A DNA stretch of 64,000 nt from an uncultured bacterium. Its GTDB lineage: Bacteria > Pseudomonadota > Alphaproteobacteria > Sphingomonadales > Sphingomonadaceae. This document shows, piece by piece, positions 55,074-63,574 of the stretch. Location: positions 744,001 through 808,000 of the forward strand of contig CALOGB020000056.1 of the NCBI GenBank assembly GCA_942636505.2, given 5' to 3'. The translations under genes were made by a program, and so were the position numbers. How positions within the stretch are numbered: position 1 is the first letter of the stretch; each line of letters starts with the position of its first letter. The notes beneath the pieces are model-generated. The model did no database searches. It saw only the letters and a list, made by a program, of their open reading frames with translations, and was not told where the DNA came from.

Positions 55074-56525
55074 ATGACTCCGGACCGCAGAAGCGTACTC
55101 GTTGGACTGGGAGCATCAGCCTTCCTTGCTACGAACGTGCGTGCCCAACCCACCCCGTCCCTACGCCAAGCCCTCGACGCCGCCGCCGCGACCCACCCAG
55201 ACGAAGCGCTTCGCGTGCTAGCCTCCTTCGACGCGAGCATCCTACAACCCGGTGACCGCCTAGACCTGACGACCGCCCGCGCGGGACTCGCGATCGACGC
55301 AGCCCTCGCGCGGTCCGCCTTCGGCCGCACCGGACGCAGCCCCTACCGCGTCACCCCGACCACCGGCGCCTGGAAGGCAGCACGCCTCGATGCCGTCAAG
55401 GTCGACGCGGGCACAGCCGCAATCCTCGCCGACGCCGAAGCCGGCATCATCCTTCCCCGCCTGTCTCTCGACCGCACGACCGACGCGCTTCGATCCGCAC
55501 CCACGAACCCGGCGATCGACCGACAGATTGCAGCGCTCGAAAGTCTCCGCGACACCGCCCCTTCCGCCCCGGGCGTCGGACGGTTCCGGGGCGGCGCGGA
55601 CTGGTACGCGCTGCAACTCCAACGCTCGCTCGGCACCATGACTCCGGCCTATGCCGAACACCGACTCTTCGTCGAACTGAACTGCCTTCACGCCCGCGCT
55701 ACGCACCTGTTCGACCAGATCGGCGCGCCGAAGGGCACCGTCGCGACACGCTACGCCGAACTCTGGCGAGACGAGCACTTCCTTTACCCGGACACCGACG
55801 CGGGCCGGACCGAAGCCATTACCGACATGAACCGTATGCTCGCCACGGCGCGAACCCATATCCCGGCAGCATTCGGTACACTCCCTCCCTGGTGTCTGAA
55901 CGCCAGCGCCCGCGCGCTGTCCGTGCAAGAGATCGCTGCCGGCCGAGGCGGCTACCGCGAAGTCCCGACGCCAGCCCACCCCGGCGCCTATGTCGTCGAC
56001 CTCGAGGACATCCGCCGTCGCCCCCGCTGGACGCTCCCCAGCGTCGTCGCGCACGAACTTCTCCCCGGCCACATGATCCAGCTCGGCCTGGAAGGCGCGA
56101 ACCCGCCTCACCCCCTCCGCATCGAATACGCGTCGGCCTTCGTCGAAGGATGGGGCATCTACGCCGAGCAGCTTGCCGAAAAGGCCGGCGCCTACACCGA
56201 TCCGCACGACGCACTCGGCCACATTCACTGGCTCCTGTTCCGCGTCGCCCGCGCACTCGCCGATCTCGGTATCCACCTCCACGGCTGGTCGATCGAACAA
56301 GCCCGCGAGCGCCTGATCGAATGGCAAGGCGAACCCGCCTATTTCGCGCCGTTCGACATCGAGCTGGCTCGCATCCCGCTCGAACCAACCACGCGCGTCG
56401 CCGAGGCGATGGCGTGGCTCACGATCGCCGATACCGATCGAGGCAAATCCCCGGTCGCGTATCACACCACGCTGCTCGCCCACGGTCGCCTGCGCGTCGA
56501 TGACATCCGAAAGATCCGATCATGA
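55074..56525 (+). CDS. DUF885 family metalloprotein, Tat-exported
   Basis: The 483-residue protein matches the DUF885 family: H327-E328-L-L-P-G-H332 (a gluzincin-like metal site) followed by E358-G-W-G-I-Y-A-E. Some relatives are peptidases; the reaction of most is unknown. The N-terminus reads D-R-R-S-V-L-V-G-L-G-A-S and looks like a Tat signal, so it would be exported. It lies inside the plus-strand uronate operon and overlaps the GH43 start by four bases, so it may act on a cell-wall glycoprotein or peptide component; that link is inferred. Confidence 0.85.
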   Translation: MTPDRRSVLVGLGASAFLATNVRAQPTPSLRQALDAAAATHPDEALRVLASFDASILQPGDRLDLTTARAGLAIDAALARSAFGRTGRSPYRVTPTTGAWKAARLDAVKVDAGTAAILADAEAGIILPRLSLDRTTDALRSAPTNPAIDRQIAALESLRDTAPSAPGVGRFRGGADWYALQLQRSLGTMTPAYAEHRLFVELNCLHARATHLFDQIGAPKGTVATRYAELWRDEHFLYPDTDAGRTEAITDMNRMLATARTHIPAAFGTLPPWCLNASARALSVQEIAAGRGGYREVPTPAHPGAYVVDLEDIRRRPRWTLPSVVAHELLPGHMIQLGLEGANPPHPLRIEYASAFVEGWGIYAEQLAEKAGAYTDPHDALGHIHWLLFRVARALADLGIHLHGWSIEQARERLIEWQGEPAYFAPFDIELARIPLEPTTRVAEAMAWLTIADTDRGKSPVAYHTTLLAHGRLRVDDIRKIRS

Positions 56526-58114
56526 CCTTCACCCGACGCGACGCCTTCACCACGCTCGGCGCAGCCGGCGCGTTGCTCGTCCCCGGACAGGCGCCCGCCA
56601 GAATTACAGCCAAGACGCCCGCGCCCGACTGGCGCCGCGGTCTGGATAACCAGCGTATCGCCGATCTGGGCGACGGCCGCTTCCTGAACCCGGTGATGGC
56701 CGGCGACCGACCCGACCCCGCAATCCTGAAGGACGGGTCGGACTATTACATGACCTTCTCCAGTTTCGATTCCTATCCGGGGCTCGTCATCTGGCACTCG
56801 CGCGATCTGGTGAATTGGCAACCGATCGGCCCGGCGCTCACGCGCAACATCGGATCCGTCTGGGCGGTCAGCCTCGAGAAGCATGACGGCCGCTACTTCC
56901 TCTACATACCCGTGAAAGCCGAGCCGAACTCGATCTGGGTGATCCACGCCGATCGCATCGAAGGCCCGTGGAGCGATCCGGTAGACCTCGGCCTGCACAA
57001 GCATATCGACCCGTGCCACATCGTCGGCGAGGACGGCAGTCGCTGGCTCTTCCTGTCGGGCGGGGACCGCATCCGCCTCGCCGCCGACGGCCTTTCGACA
57101 GTCGGTGCGGTCGAGCACGTCTATGATCCGTGGCGCTATCCCGAGGACTGGATCGTCGAGGGGTTCTCGCCGGAGGGGCCCAAGATCGTCCGCCACGGCG
57201 GCTGGGTCTACCTCATCACCGCGGTGGGCGGTACCGCCGGACCGCCGACTGGCCATATGGTGATCGCAGCGCGCTCCCGCTCGATTCATGGCCCGTGGCA
57301 GGATTGCCCAGCCAACCCGATCGTCCGCACCACCGACACGGCCGAACGCTGGTGGTCGCGGGGCCACGCCTCGCTGGTCGAAGGGCCGGCAGGCGACTGG
57401 TGGGCACTCTATCACGGGTTCGAGAATGGCTATTGGACTCTCGGACGCCAGACGCTGCTCGATCCCGTGGAATGGACCACCGACGGCTGGTTCCGCATGA
57501 AGGGCGGCGACCTGTCGAAGCCGCTTGCGAAACCGAAGGGCGGCACCGCGGTCCCGCACGGCCAGCTGCTCTCGGACAATTTCGAGACACTCGCGCTCGG
57601 GACGAAATGGAGCTTCTTCCGCCCCCGCCCCGACGAGGCGAAACGCACGTCTGTCTCCGGCAAAACCCTGACGCTGACTGCGAGCGGTACTGCGCCGGTA
57701 GACTCCTCCCCGCTCCTGCTGATCGCAGGCGACACGCGCTACCAATTCGAATGCGACGTAGAGATCGATCCCGGCGCCACCGCCGGATTGATCCTGTTCT
57801 ACGACGACAAGCTCTATTGCGGGCTCGGCTTCGACGGCGACCGGTTCGTCACTCACCAATATGGCGCTGAACGTGGCCGTCCCACGAACTCGCATGGCCG
57901 TTCGATGCGGATCCGCGTGACCAACGATCGGCATATCGTCACGTACGACACCAGCGGCGACGGCGGCCGGACGTGGCACCGGTTCGATCGCGGGATGGAG
58001 GTGTCGGGCTACCACCACAATGTTCGCGGCGGTTTCCTGATGCTGCGACCGGGATTGTACGCGGCGGGAAAAGGTGCAGCGCGCTTCCGAAATTTCCGGT
58101 TCTCTGCTATCTGA
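56522..58114 (+). CDS. Glycoside hydrolase family 43 protein, Tat-exported
   Basis: The 530-residue protein has a five-bladed propeller with the GH43 catalytic residues in place: base D65 in D-R-P-D-P-A-I, the pKa-modulating D163 in H-I-D-P-C-H and acid E218 in P-E-G-P-K. A C-terminal beta-sandwich (about 345-530) is like that of GH43 beta-xylosidases/arabinofuranosidases. A Tat signal (T-R-R-D-A-F-T) precedes it. It would remove arabinose, xylose or galactose side groups in the periplasm; the sugar is undecided. It is ATGA-coupled to the DUF885 gene and ends the operon. Confidence 0.9.
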   Translation: MTFTRRDAFTTLGAAGALLVPGQAPARITAKTPAPDWRRGLDNQRIADLGDGRFLNPVMAGDRPDPAILKDGSDYYMTFSSFDSYPGLVIWHSRDLVNWQPIGPALTRNIGSVWAVSLEKHDGRYFLYIPVKAEPNSIWVIHADRIEGPWSDPVDLGLHKHIDPCHIVGEDGSRWLFLSGGDRIRLAADGLSTVGAVEHVYDPWRYPEDWIVEGFSPEGPKIVRHGGWVYLITAVGGTAGPPTGHMVIAARSRSIHGPWQDCPANPIVRTTDTAERWWSRGHASLVEGPAGDWWALYHGFENGYWTLGRQTLLDPVEWTTDGWFRMKGGDLSKPLAKPKGGTAVPHGQLLSDNFETLALGTKWSFFRPRPDEAKRTSVSGKTLTLTASGTAPVDSSPLLLIAGDTRYQFECDVEIDPGATAGLILFYDDKLYCGLGFDGDRFVTHQYGAERGRPTNSHGRSMRIRVTNDRHIVTYDTSGDGGRTWHRFDRGMEVSGYHHNVRGGFLMLRPGLYAAGKGAARFRNFRFSAI

Positions 58115-58189
58115 TTCTGGATACTCGCCGGTCCTCTCGATCGCGCGCCTGCGTGCCTGCCGCGCGTCCAAATCCTCGGGGAGTCCGGT

Positions 58190-59842
58190 TTGCAGATTGT
58201 GACCTTGTGCCTGTTCCTGTTGCTCGCCGTCGTGGTGAGCGGCATCGCGTCGCGCATGCTGCCGTCGGCGCTGCCGCGTCCGCTCGTACAGATCGCGCTC
58301 GGCGCACTCATCGGCATGGTCGCGCATGTCCGGGTCGAACTCGATCCCGAACTCTTCTTCCTGCTGCTCGTGCCGCCGCTCCTGTTCCTCGACGGCTGGC
58401 GCATTCCCAAGGACGAACTCTTTCGCGATCGCGGAGCGGTGTTGGGGCTCGCATTGGGGCTCGTCTTCCTCACCGTTCTAGGCATGGGCTTGTTCGTGCA
58501 CTGGCTGATCCCGGCGATGCCGCTCGGCGTCGCGTTCGCACTCGCAGCGGTAGTGTCGCCGACCGATCCTATCGCCGTCTCCGCGGTCGCCCAGAATGCG
58601 CCGATCCCGAAGCGGATGATGCATATTCTCGAAGGCGAGGCGTTGCTGAACGACGCGTCCGGCCTGGTCTGCGTCCGCTTTGCGATCGCCGCCGTACTGA
58701 CCGGTACCTTCTCCTTCGCCGATGCCGCCGCGACCTTCGCGTGGATGGCGGTAGCCGGGGTTGCGATCGGCGTCGGCGTCGCGCTCGGCATCGTCGCGAC
58801 CAAGAGCGCTTTCGCACGCCGGTTTGGCGACGAGGCCGGCTCGAACATCCTCGTCAGCCTGCTGATCCCGTTCGCCGCCTATCTATTGGCCGAACATATC
58901 CACGCGTCTGGCGTTCTCGCTGCCGCCGCAGCGGGTATTGCGATGACCTTTACCGACGCGACCACAGCGGTCGCTGCCGGTACGCGCATCCGCAGGCGCG
59001 CGGTGTGGGACATGCTCCAGTTCACGCTCAACGGCGTGATCTTTGTGCTGCTCGGCGAGCAACTGCCCGAGGTGTTCGTTCGCGCCCGCGACACCGTGAC
59101 GTCGACCGGGCACGTCAGCCCGTGGTGGTTGGCCGTCTATGTCATTGCCGTCGTCGCCGGGTTGGCGATCCTTCGCTACGGCTGGGTCTGGGTTTCGCTT
59201 CAGTTCACGCTTCTCCGAGCACGGCGTCGCAACGATGCGACCGCCGGCGAAAGCCCGCCACGGCGCATCATTGCGGCAATGTCGTGCGCGGGCGCGCGTG
59301 GTGCCATTACCTTGGCAGGCGCGCTTACGCTGCCGTTGAGCCTCGCCGACGGTACGCCCTTCCCGGCGCGCGATCTCGTTATCTTCCTTGCGTCGGGCGT
59401 TATCCTGTCGTCGCTGGTCATTGCCGCCGTCGCGCTGCCGTTGCTGCTCCGGGGCCTCAGCCTGCCGCCCGAAACCGGCATTGGTGCCGCACGCGATCAG
59501 GCTCGGCTTGTTGCGGCCAATGCGGCGATCGCCGAACTCGATCGCGTCCAGCATCGGATGGCCGAAGGGCGCGACGATCCCGATCGCTTCACCGATGTCG
59601 CGGCGCGCTTGATGGACCAGTACCGCGAACGCATCGACAGCCTGTCGTCGTGGCCGGAGGACCACGCGCGACAGGGCGACGTCAAGATCGAACGGGACAT
59701 GCGGCTTGCGGCGGTGCGTGCGGAGCGCAACGCGATCTTCGATCTTGCACGACGCCGGGAGATTGGCGTCGAACTAGCGGAGCAACTCGGGCGCGAACTC
59801 GACCTGATCGATGCACGGTTGTCGCGGCAGGGCTTGGCTTAA
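58190..59842 (+). CDS. CPA1-family Na+/H+ antiporter
   Basis: The 550-residue protein has about 12 membrane segments and a C-terminal cytoplasmic region (about 425-550) with charged helices. CPA1 ion-site markers are S-P-T-D126-P-I-A and L-L-N154-D155-A. It should exchange Na+ or K+ for protons at the inner membrane. The start is TTG at 58190 with GGGGAG six bases upstream. It lies 75 bp downstream of GH43, but nothing links it to the sugar locus. A hairpin follows the stop. Confidence 0.92.
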   Translation: MQIVTLCLFLLLAVVVSGIASRMLPSALPRPLVQIALGALIGMVAHVRVELDPELFFLLLVPPLLFLDGWRIPKDELFRDRGAVLGLALGLVFLTVLGMGLFVHWLIPAMPLGVAFALAAVVSPTDPIAVSAVAQNAPIPKRMMHILEGEALLNDASGLVCVRFAIAAVLTGTFSFADAAATFAWMAVAGVAIGVGVALGIVATKSAFARRFGDEAGSNILVSLLIPFAAYLLAEHIHASGVLAAAAAGIAMTFTDATTAVAAGTRIRRRAVWDMLQFTLNGVIFVLLGEQLPEVFVRARDTVTSTGHVSPWWLAVYVIAVVAGLAILRYGWVWVSLQFTLLRARRRNDATAGESPPRRIIAAMSCAGARGAITLAGALTLPLSLADGTPFPARDLVIFLASGVILSSLVIAAVALPLLLRGLSLPPETGIGAARDQARLVAANAAIAELDRVQHRMAEGRDDPDRFTDVAARLMDQYRERIDSLSSWPEDHARQGDVKIERDMRLAAVRAERNAIFDLARRREIGVELAEQLGRELDLIDARLSRQGLA

Positions 59843-60160
59843 CGGAAGCGAAATAGCGCCCCGTCCGTCCGTGTGACTGAAACCGACGGGGCGCTGAAGG
59901 TACGCGTTACTTGGGCGATGCCTCTGCCCCGCGCTATGCCGTTCGAAGGTGAATTAGAAATGAACGAGGTGCCACGCCCGTCCGTGCGACACTCTCGTAT
60001 CCGGGCAGGGCACCGAGGACGCAGCGCCCTTCGGCAGCGCGTCACTATCACTCAAGCTAGCAGGCGGCGGCGAAGTTAGAAGCGCAGTCCATCACGGGAA
60101 AGCCTCGCTTTGCCCCATATTTGTTCCCGTATGCGGGTCGCTGAACCACGCGAGACGGAC
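59843..60160. other. 318-bp gap without a supported gene
   Basis: The stretch holds a hairpin near its left end and otherwise nothing I can assign. Small open frames on both strands (for example 59839-60051 minus and 59873-60079 plus) start or overlap inside the hairpin and have Arg/Pro-rich, non-protein-like composition. Confidence 0.5.
59855..59895 (+). terminator. Hairpin after the antiporter gene
   Basis: A perfect 11-bp stem (59855-59865 and 59885-59895) of AGCGCCCCGTC with a 19-nt loop starts 13 bases after the stop codon. The loop is long and no T-tract follows, so the terminator call is tentative. Confidence 0.5.
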
Positions 60161-60502
60161 TCAGGTTTCGGGCCTGCCGGGCAACTTAACTTGGCGCAAT
60201 GCCGCAATCATTTTCCGCGCGCCGGGCGGAGCAACGCGCAGGAACAGATCGAACAGATCGTCGTCGTCGAACGCGTCGACATCCATACCGATCGGAAGTG
60301 CGATCGCTTGGCGGCTACGGGCACCCGGCTGTGCTTCCAGGACGATCGTCCGCCACGCCATGCCAACGGGGGGCTGGCCATCGACGTCGATGAACTCGCC
60401 TACCACCATATTGCGGATCCGCAGTCGGCGGTCTGGTTGCTTGAGAAACCAGGATGCGTCCCCCGCCGTCGCAATCTCCACCGCCAGTATCTTGCCGCTC
60501 AT
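60161..60502 (-). CDS. Hypothetical small acidic protein
   Basis: The 113-residue protein is unrecognised. It has no signal peptide or membrane segment. Its central part reads V-G-E-F-I-D-V-D-G, and a cluster of acidic residues, F-D-D-D-D-L-F-D-L, lies near residues 78-86. Its balanced composition, against the Arg/His-rich opposite strand, favours this frame as real. It is divergent from the siderophore receptor and may share its promoter region. Confidence 0.6.
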   Translation of the reverse strand: MSGKILAVEIATAGDASWFLKQPDRRLRIRNMVVGEFIDVDGQPPVGMAWRTIVLEAQPGARSRQAIALPIGMDVDAFDDDDLFDLFLRVAPPGARKMIAALRQVKLPGRPET

Positions 60503-60594
60503 CTCAGTCGTCCATCCGCTTACGCTGTTCGGAGCTAGGTGTTGCCATATTGCCGCAGAGGCAAGCGCTATATGGCTTGGTGATGGTGCGGCTA

Positions 60595-60611
60595 TTGATA
60601 ATAGTTATCAA
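60595..60611 (+). promoter_or_regulatory. Fur-box-like palindrome upstream of the siderophore receptor
   Basis: TTGATAATAGTTATCAA is a perfect 7-3-7 palindrome in otherwise GC-rich DNA, 37 bp before the receptor start. It is close to the Fur consensus (TGATAAT.ATTATCA). Iron repression of the downstream gene is the natural reading. Sphingomonads could use another iron regulator with a similar site. Confidence 0.7.
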
Positions 60612-60648
60612 AAACATTAGCGGGGTGCGATAACGTAAAGGGAATCAT

Positions 60649-62793
60649 ATGACACGTCGTCTTGGCATCGCCTTCCTGCTGGGCTCCGCGGCTTTCGCCG
60701 CCGCGCCGGGCTATGCGCAGACTTTGCACGAAGACGCCTCAGACGTGATCGTTGTAACCGGACAGCATCCGCGAGACCAAGCGTCGTCCGGGACCAAGAC
60801 CGATACGCCACTCGCCGAGACGCCGCAGTCGATCACCGTCATCACCGCCGACGATATTGCCGGACGTAGTTTGCAGAACCTCAACCAGGCGCTCCGGTTC
60901 GTTGCCGGCGTGACCCCCGAAACGCGCGGGTCGAGTGGTGAGGTCTATGACCAGTTCAAGCTGCGCGGCTTCGATGCCCCGGTCTATCTCGACGGCCTGA
61001 AGCAGTTCGGCAGCCCGTCCGGCTACGCGGTGCCGCAGGTGGACGTCTCCCGGCTCGACCGGATCGAGGTCATCAAGGGCCCCGCATCGGTATTGTACGG
61101 TCAGTCGAGCCCGGGCGGCCTGGTTGCGGAATCCAGCAAGCTCCCGCTCGACCAGGCGCTCTACGGCGCGATCAGCGGTACCTATGGCAACTACGACCTC
61201 TACCGCGTCGATGCCGATATCGGTGGCCGAGCCGGCGAAGGCGTCCTCTGGCGGATCAACGGCAGCGCGAATGGCGCCGACACGCAGCAGAAGTTCGGCA
61301 AGCGCGAACGCCAGACGATCTCGGGCGCAGTAACGGCAGGCGCGGGCAGTTCGACCAGCTTCACGCTGCTTGGCGCCTATTCGCATGATCCGTATAACGG
61401 CGACTACGGCGTGTTCCCCGCCAGCGGCACGCTACTCGCCAACCCCAACGGCAAGTTGCCGACCAGCTTCGACGGCGGCGAGGCCGGCAACCGCTTCAGC
61501 CGTGAGCAGGCGGCACTCACCTACATCTTCCGTCATGATTTCGGTGGCGGCTGGGCGTTCCGCTCATCGGGTCGCTATCAGTATGTGAAGTCGGCACTCG
61601 GGCTGATCTATACCGCAGGCGGCCTCGACGCGACCGACCCGACGCAGCAGACTTTCAGCCGTGCGTCCTACGCGACCCGCGAGCAGCTCAACAACTGGAC
61701 GTTCGACAACCAGCTCTCCGGCACCGTCCAGACCGGCCCGATCAAGCACACACTCCTGTTCGGCGCGGATCGCCAAGTCGCGCACTCGACCGAGCTTGTA
61801 GCGTTCGGCGTCGCGCCTCCCCTCAACGGCTTTGCCCCGGTCTACGGTACGGTAACTGTCCCGACGACCCCGGAACAGATCGGCGGCCAGTTCGCGATCG
61901 ATGTGCAGCAGCGTCAGCAGGGCGTCTACGCACAGGACCAGATGGCGCTGGGCGACCTTCGCGTGGTCTTGAGCGGGCGGCAGGATTGGGCGCGTGCGCA
62001 TCAAGACGGGCGTGACGCCAAGCACGACGAGAAGTTCACGTATCGCGCCGCCGCACTTTATACGCTGCCGTTCGGTCTTGCGCCGTACGTCAGCTATTCG
62101 ACGTCGTTCGAGCAGCAGGCGAGTCCGATCACGCAGAGCAACGGCCAGCCCGGGCTGGCAGACCCATCGCTCGGCAAGCAGATCGAAGCCGGTGCGAAGT
62201 TCAGCATTCCAGGAACGCAGATCCTGTTGTCCGGTGCATGGTTCCGTATCGACCAGACCAACGTCCTGACATCGACGCCCAATTTCAGCGTATCTCGGCA
62301 GACCGGCGGCGTTCGTTCGCAGGGTGTCGAATTCGAGGGGAGTGCTCCCCTGCCTTATGGTTTCAACGCGCGCGTCGCGTTCAGCCGGCAGCGCGTCAAG
62401 GTCACCAGCGATGCCGACGCTCCGGCCCGTGTCGGTCGCGGGCTCGAAACCGTCGGGCGTGGTGGAACGTCCGCCTATCTCGATTGGACGCCACGTAGCG
62501 GCGGCCTCGAAGGGCTCACGATCGGCGGTGCGGTGCGTCATGTCGACGAGGTCTATGCAGGCGTCACGCCTATGGAGACCGCGGGTCGCAACAGCCCGTC
62601 CTACACGGTCTATGATGCGCTGATCCGCTACGACTTGGAGAAGTTCGCGCCATCGCTGCGGGGCCTCAGCCTCGCCGTCAACGGTGCCAACATCCTCGAC
62701 AAGAAGTATCTGACGTCGTGCTTCGCCAATTATAACTGGTGCTGGTACGGCAACCGCCGGACCGTGCAGGCGACGATCGGCTATCGTTTCTGA
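60649..62793 (+). CDS. TonB-dependent siderophore receptor
   Basis: The 714-residue outer-membrane receptor has a signal peptide (ending A-P-G-Y-A-Q), a TonB box-like V-I-V-V-T-G, and the siderophore-type plug (T-P-Q-S-I-T-V-I-T, V-D-V-S-R-L-D-R-I-E-V-I-K-G-P-A-S-V-L-Y-G within the plug). The barrel ends in aromatic Y-R-F. The class usually carries ferric hydroxamates such as ferrichrome. The ATG at 60649 has AAAGGG six bases upstream. A Fur-like site precedes it. No siderophore biosynthesis gene is near. Confidence 0.93.
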   Translation: MTRRLGIAFLLGSAAFAAAPGYAQTLHEDASDVIVVTGQHPRDQASSGTKTDTPLAETPQSITVITADDIAGRSLQNLNQALRFVAGVTPETRGSSGEVYDQFKLRGFDAPVYLDGLKQFGSPSGYAVPQVDVSRLDRIEVIKGPASVLYGQSSPGGLVAESSKLPLDQALYGAISGTYGNYDLYRVDADIGGRAGEGVLWRINGSANGADTQQKFGKRERQTISGAVTAGAGSSTSFTLLGAYSHDPYNGDYGVFPASGTLLANPNGKLPTSFDGGEAGNRFSREQAALTYIFRHDFGGGWAFRSSGRYQYVKSALGLIYTAGGLDATDPTQQTFSRASYATREQLNNWTFDNQLSGTVQTGPIKHTLLFGADRQVAHSTELVAFGVAPPLNGFAPVYGTVTVPTTPEQIGGQFAIDVQQRQQGVYAQDQMALGDLRVVLSGRQDWARAHQDGRDAKHDEKFTYRAAALYTLPFGLAPYVSYSTSFEQQASPITQSNGQPGLADPSLGKQIEAGAKFSIPGTQILLSGAWFRIDQTNVLTSTPNFSVSRQTGGVRSQGVEFEGSAPLPYGFNARVAFSRQRVKVTSDADAPARVGRGLETVGRGGTSAYLDWTPRSGGLEGLTIGGAVRHVDEVYAGVTPMETAGRNSPSYTVYDALIRYDLEKFAPSLRGLSLAVNGANILDKKYLTSCFANYNWCWYGNRRTVQATIGYRF

Positions 62794-62901
62794 GTTGACG
62801 GCCTTGCCGCGATCGATGCCGCTCCACGGTATCGATCGCGGTAGCGCCGACTGTTCTCGGGATCAGGCGACCTGGACGCCCGATCGGGTTATGCAGGTCC
62901 G

Positions 62902-63540
62902 ATGATGCCGATCCTCTACAGCTTCCGACGCTGCCCCTACGCGATGCGCGCGCGTCTCGCGATCGCGGTGAACGATCGGCAGGTCGAACTGCGCGAGATC
63001 GTCTTGCGGGACAAGCCGGCGGCAATGATCGACGCGTCGCCCAAGGGAACCGTGCCGGTGCTCGTGCTGCCGGACGGGACGGTGATCGACCAGAGCCTCG
63101 ACATCATGCGCTGGGCCTACGCGCGTACGCCCGACGCCGACTGGCCAACCGATAACGACGCTGGATTGATCGCGACGAACGACGGCGCCTTCAAACACCA
63201 TCTCGACCGCTACAAATATGCCGATCGCTACGACGTCGATCCGATCGAGCACCGCGATGCGGCTTCCGTGTTGCTCGGCGATCTGGACGAGCGGCTGCGT
63301 GCTAGCGGCAGTCTCGGCAGCAGCTTACGGTCGATGACCGATCTCGCGATCATGCCCTTCGTCCGCCAGTTCGCGCAGACCGATCGATCCTATTTCGACG
63401 GACTGCCGTTCGAGCGACTGAATGCGTGGTTGGCGATGCACCTTGCATCGGCGCTGTTCGCGCAGGTCATGATACGCCCGGCGCCTTGGCGACCGGGCGA
63501 TCCTCCGATGATATTCCCGACAACCACGGACGCACAGTAG
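62902..63540 (+). CDS. Glutathione S-transferase / glutaredoxin-2-like protein
   Basis: The 212-residue protein has a thioredoxin-fold N-terminus with R-C10-P-Y-A-M-R-A-R, K-G-T-V-P-V-L and D-Q-S-L-D-I-M, followed by a helical C-terminal domain. The C-P-Y active site resembles glutaredoxin 2 and some GSTs. It probably handles thiol exchange or detoxification in the cytoplasm. A second ATG one codon downstream is equally possible. It lies 108 bp after the siderophore receptor, same strand; co-regulation is not shown. Confidence 0.9.
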   Translation: MMPILYSFRRCPYAMRARLAIAVNDRQVELREIVLRDKPAAMIDASPKGTVPVLVLPDGTVIDQSLDIMRWAYARTPDADWPTDNDAGLIATNDGAFKHHLDRYKYADRYDVDPIEHRDAASVLLGDLDERLRASGSLGSSLRSMTDLAIMPFVRQFAQTDRSYFDGLPFERLNAWLAMHLASALFAQVMIRPAPWRPGDPPMIFPTTTDAQ

Positions 63541-63574
63541 GAGGCCCCGGCAAGCCCGAGGCCCCCTTCCCGCC

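Noticed and set aside
56462..58327. 621-codon open frame on the minus strand
   Set aside because: It is antisense to GH43, which has intact catalytic motifs and a Tat signal; this frame has none.
57973..59856. 627-codon frame on the plus strand
   Set aside because: It is Arg-rich and overlaps the antiporter in another frame; membrane segments are found only in the antiporter frame.
59839..60051. Two small frames (minus 59839-60051, plus 59873-60079)
   Set aside because: Both run through a hairpin, are Arg/Pro-rich, lack a ribosome-binding site and match nothing I know.
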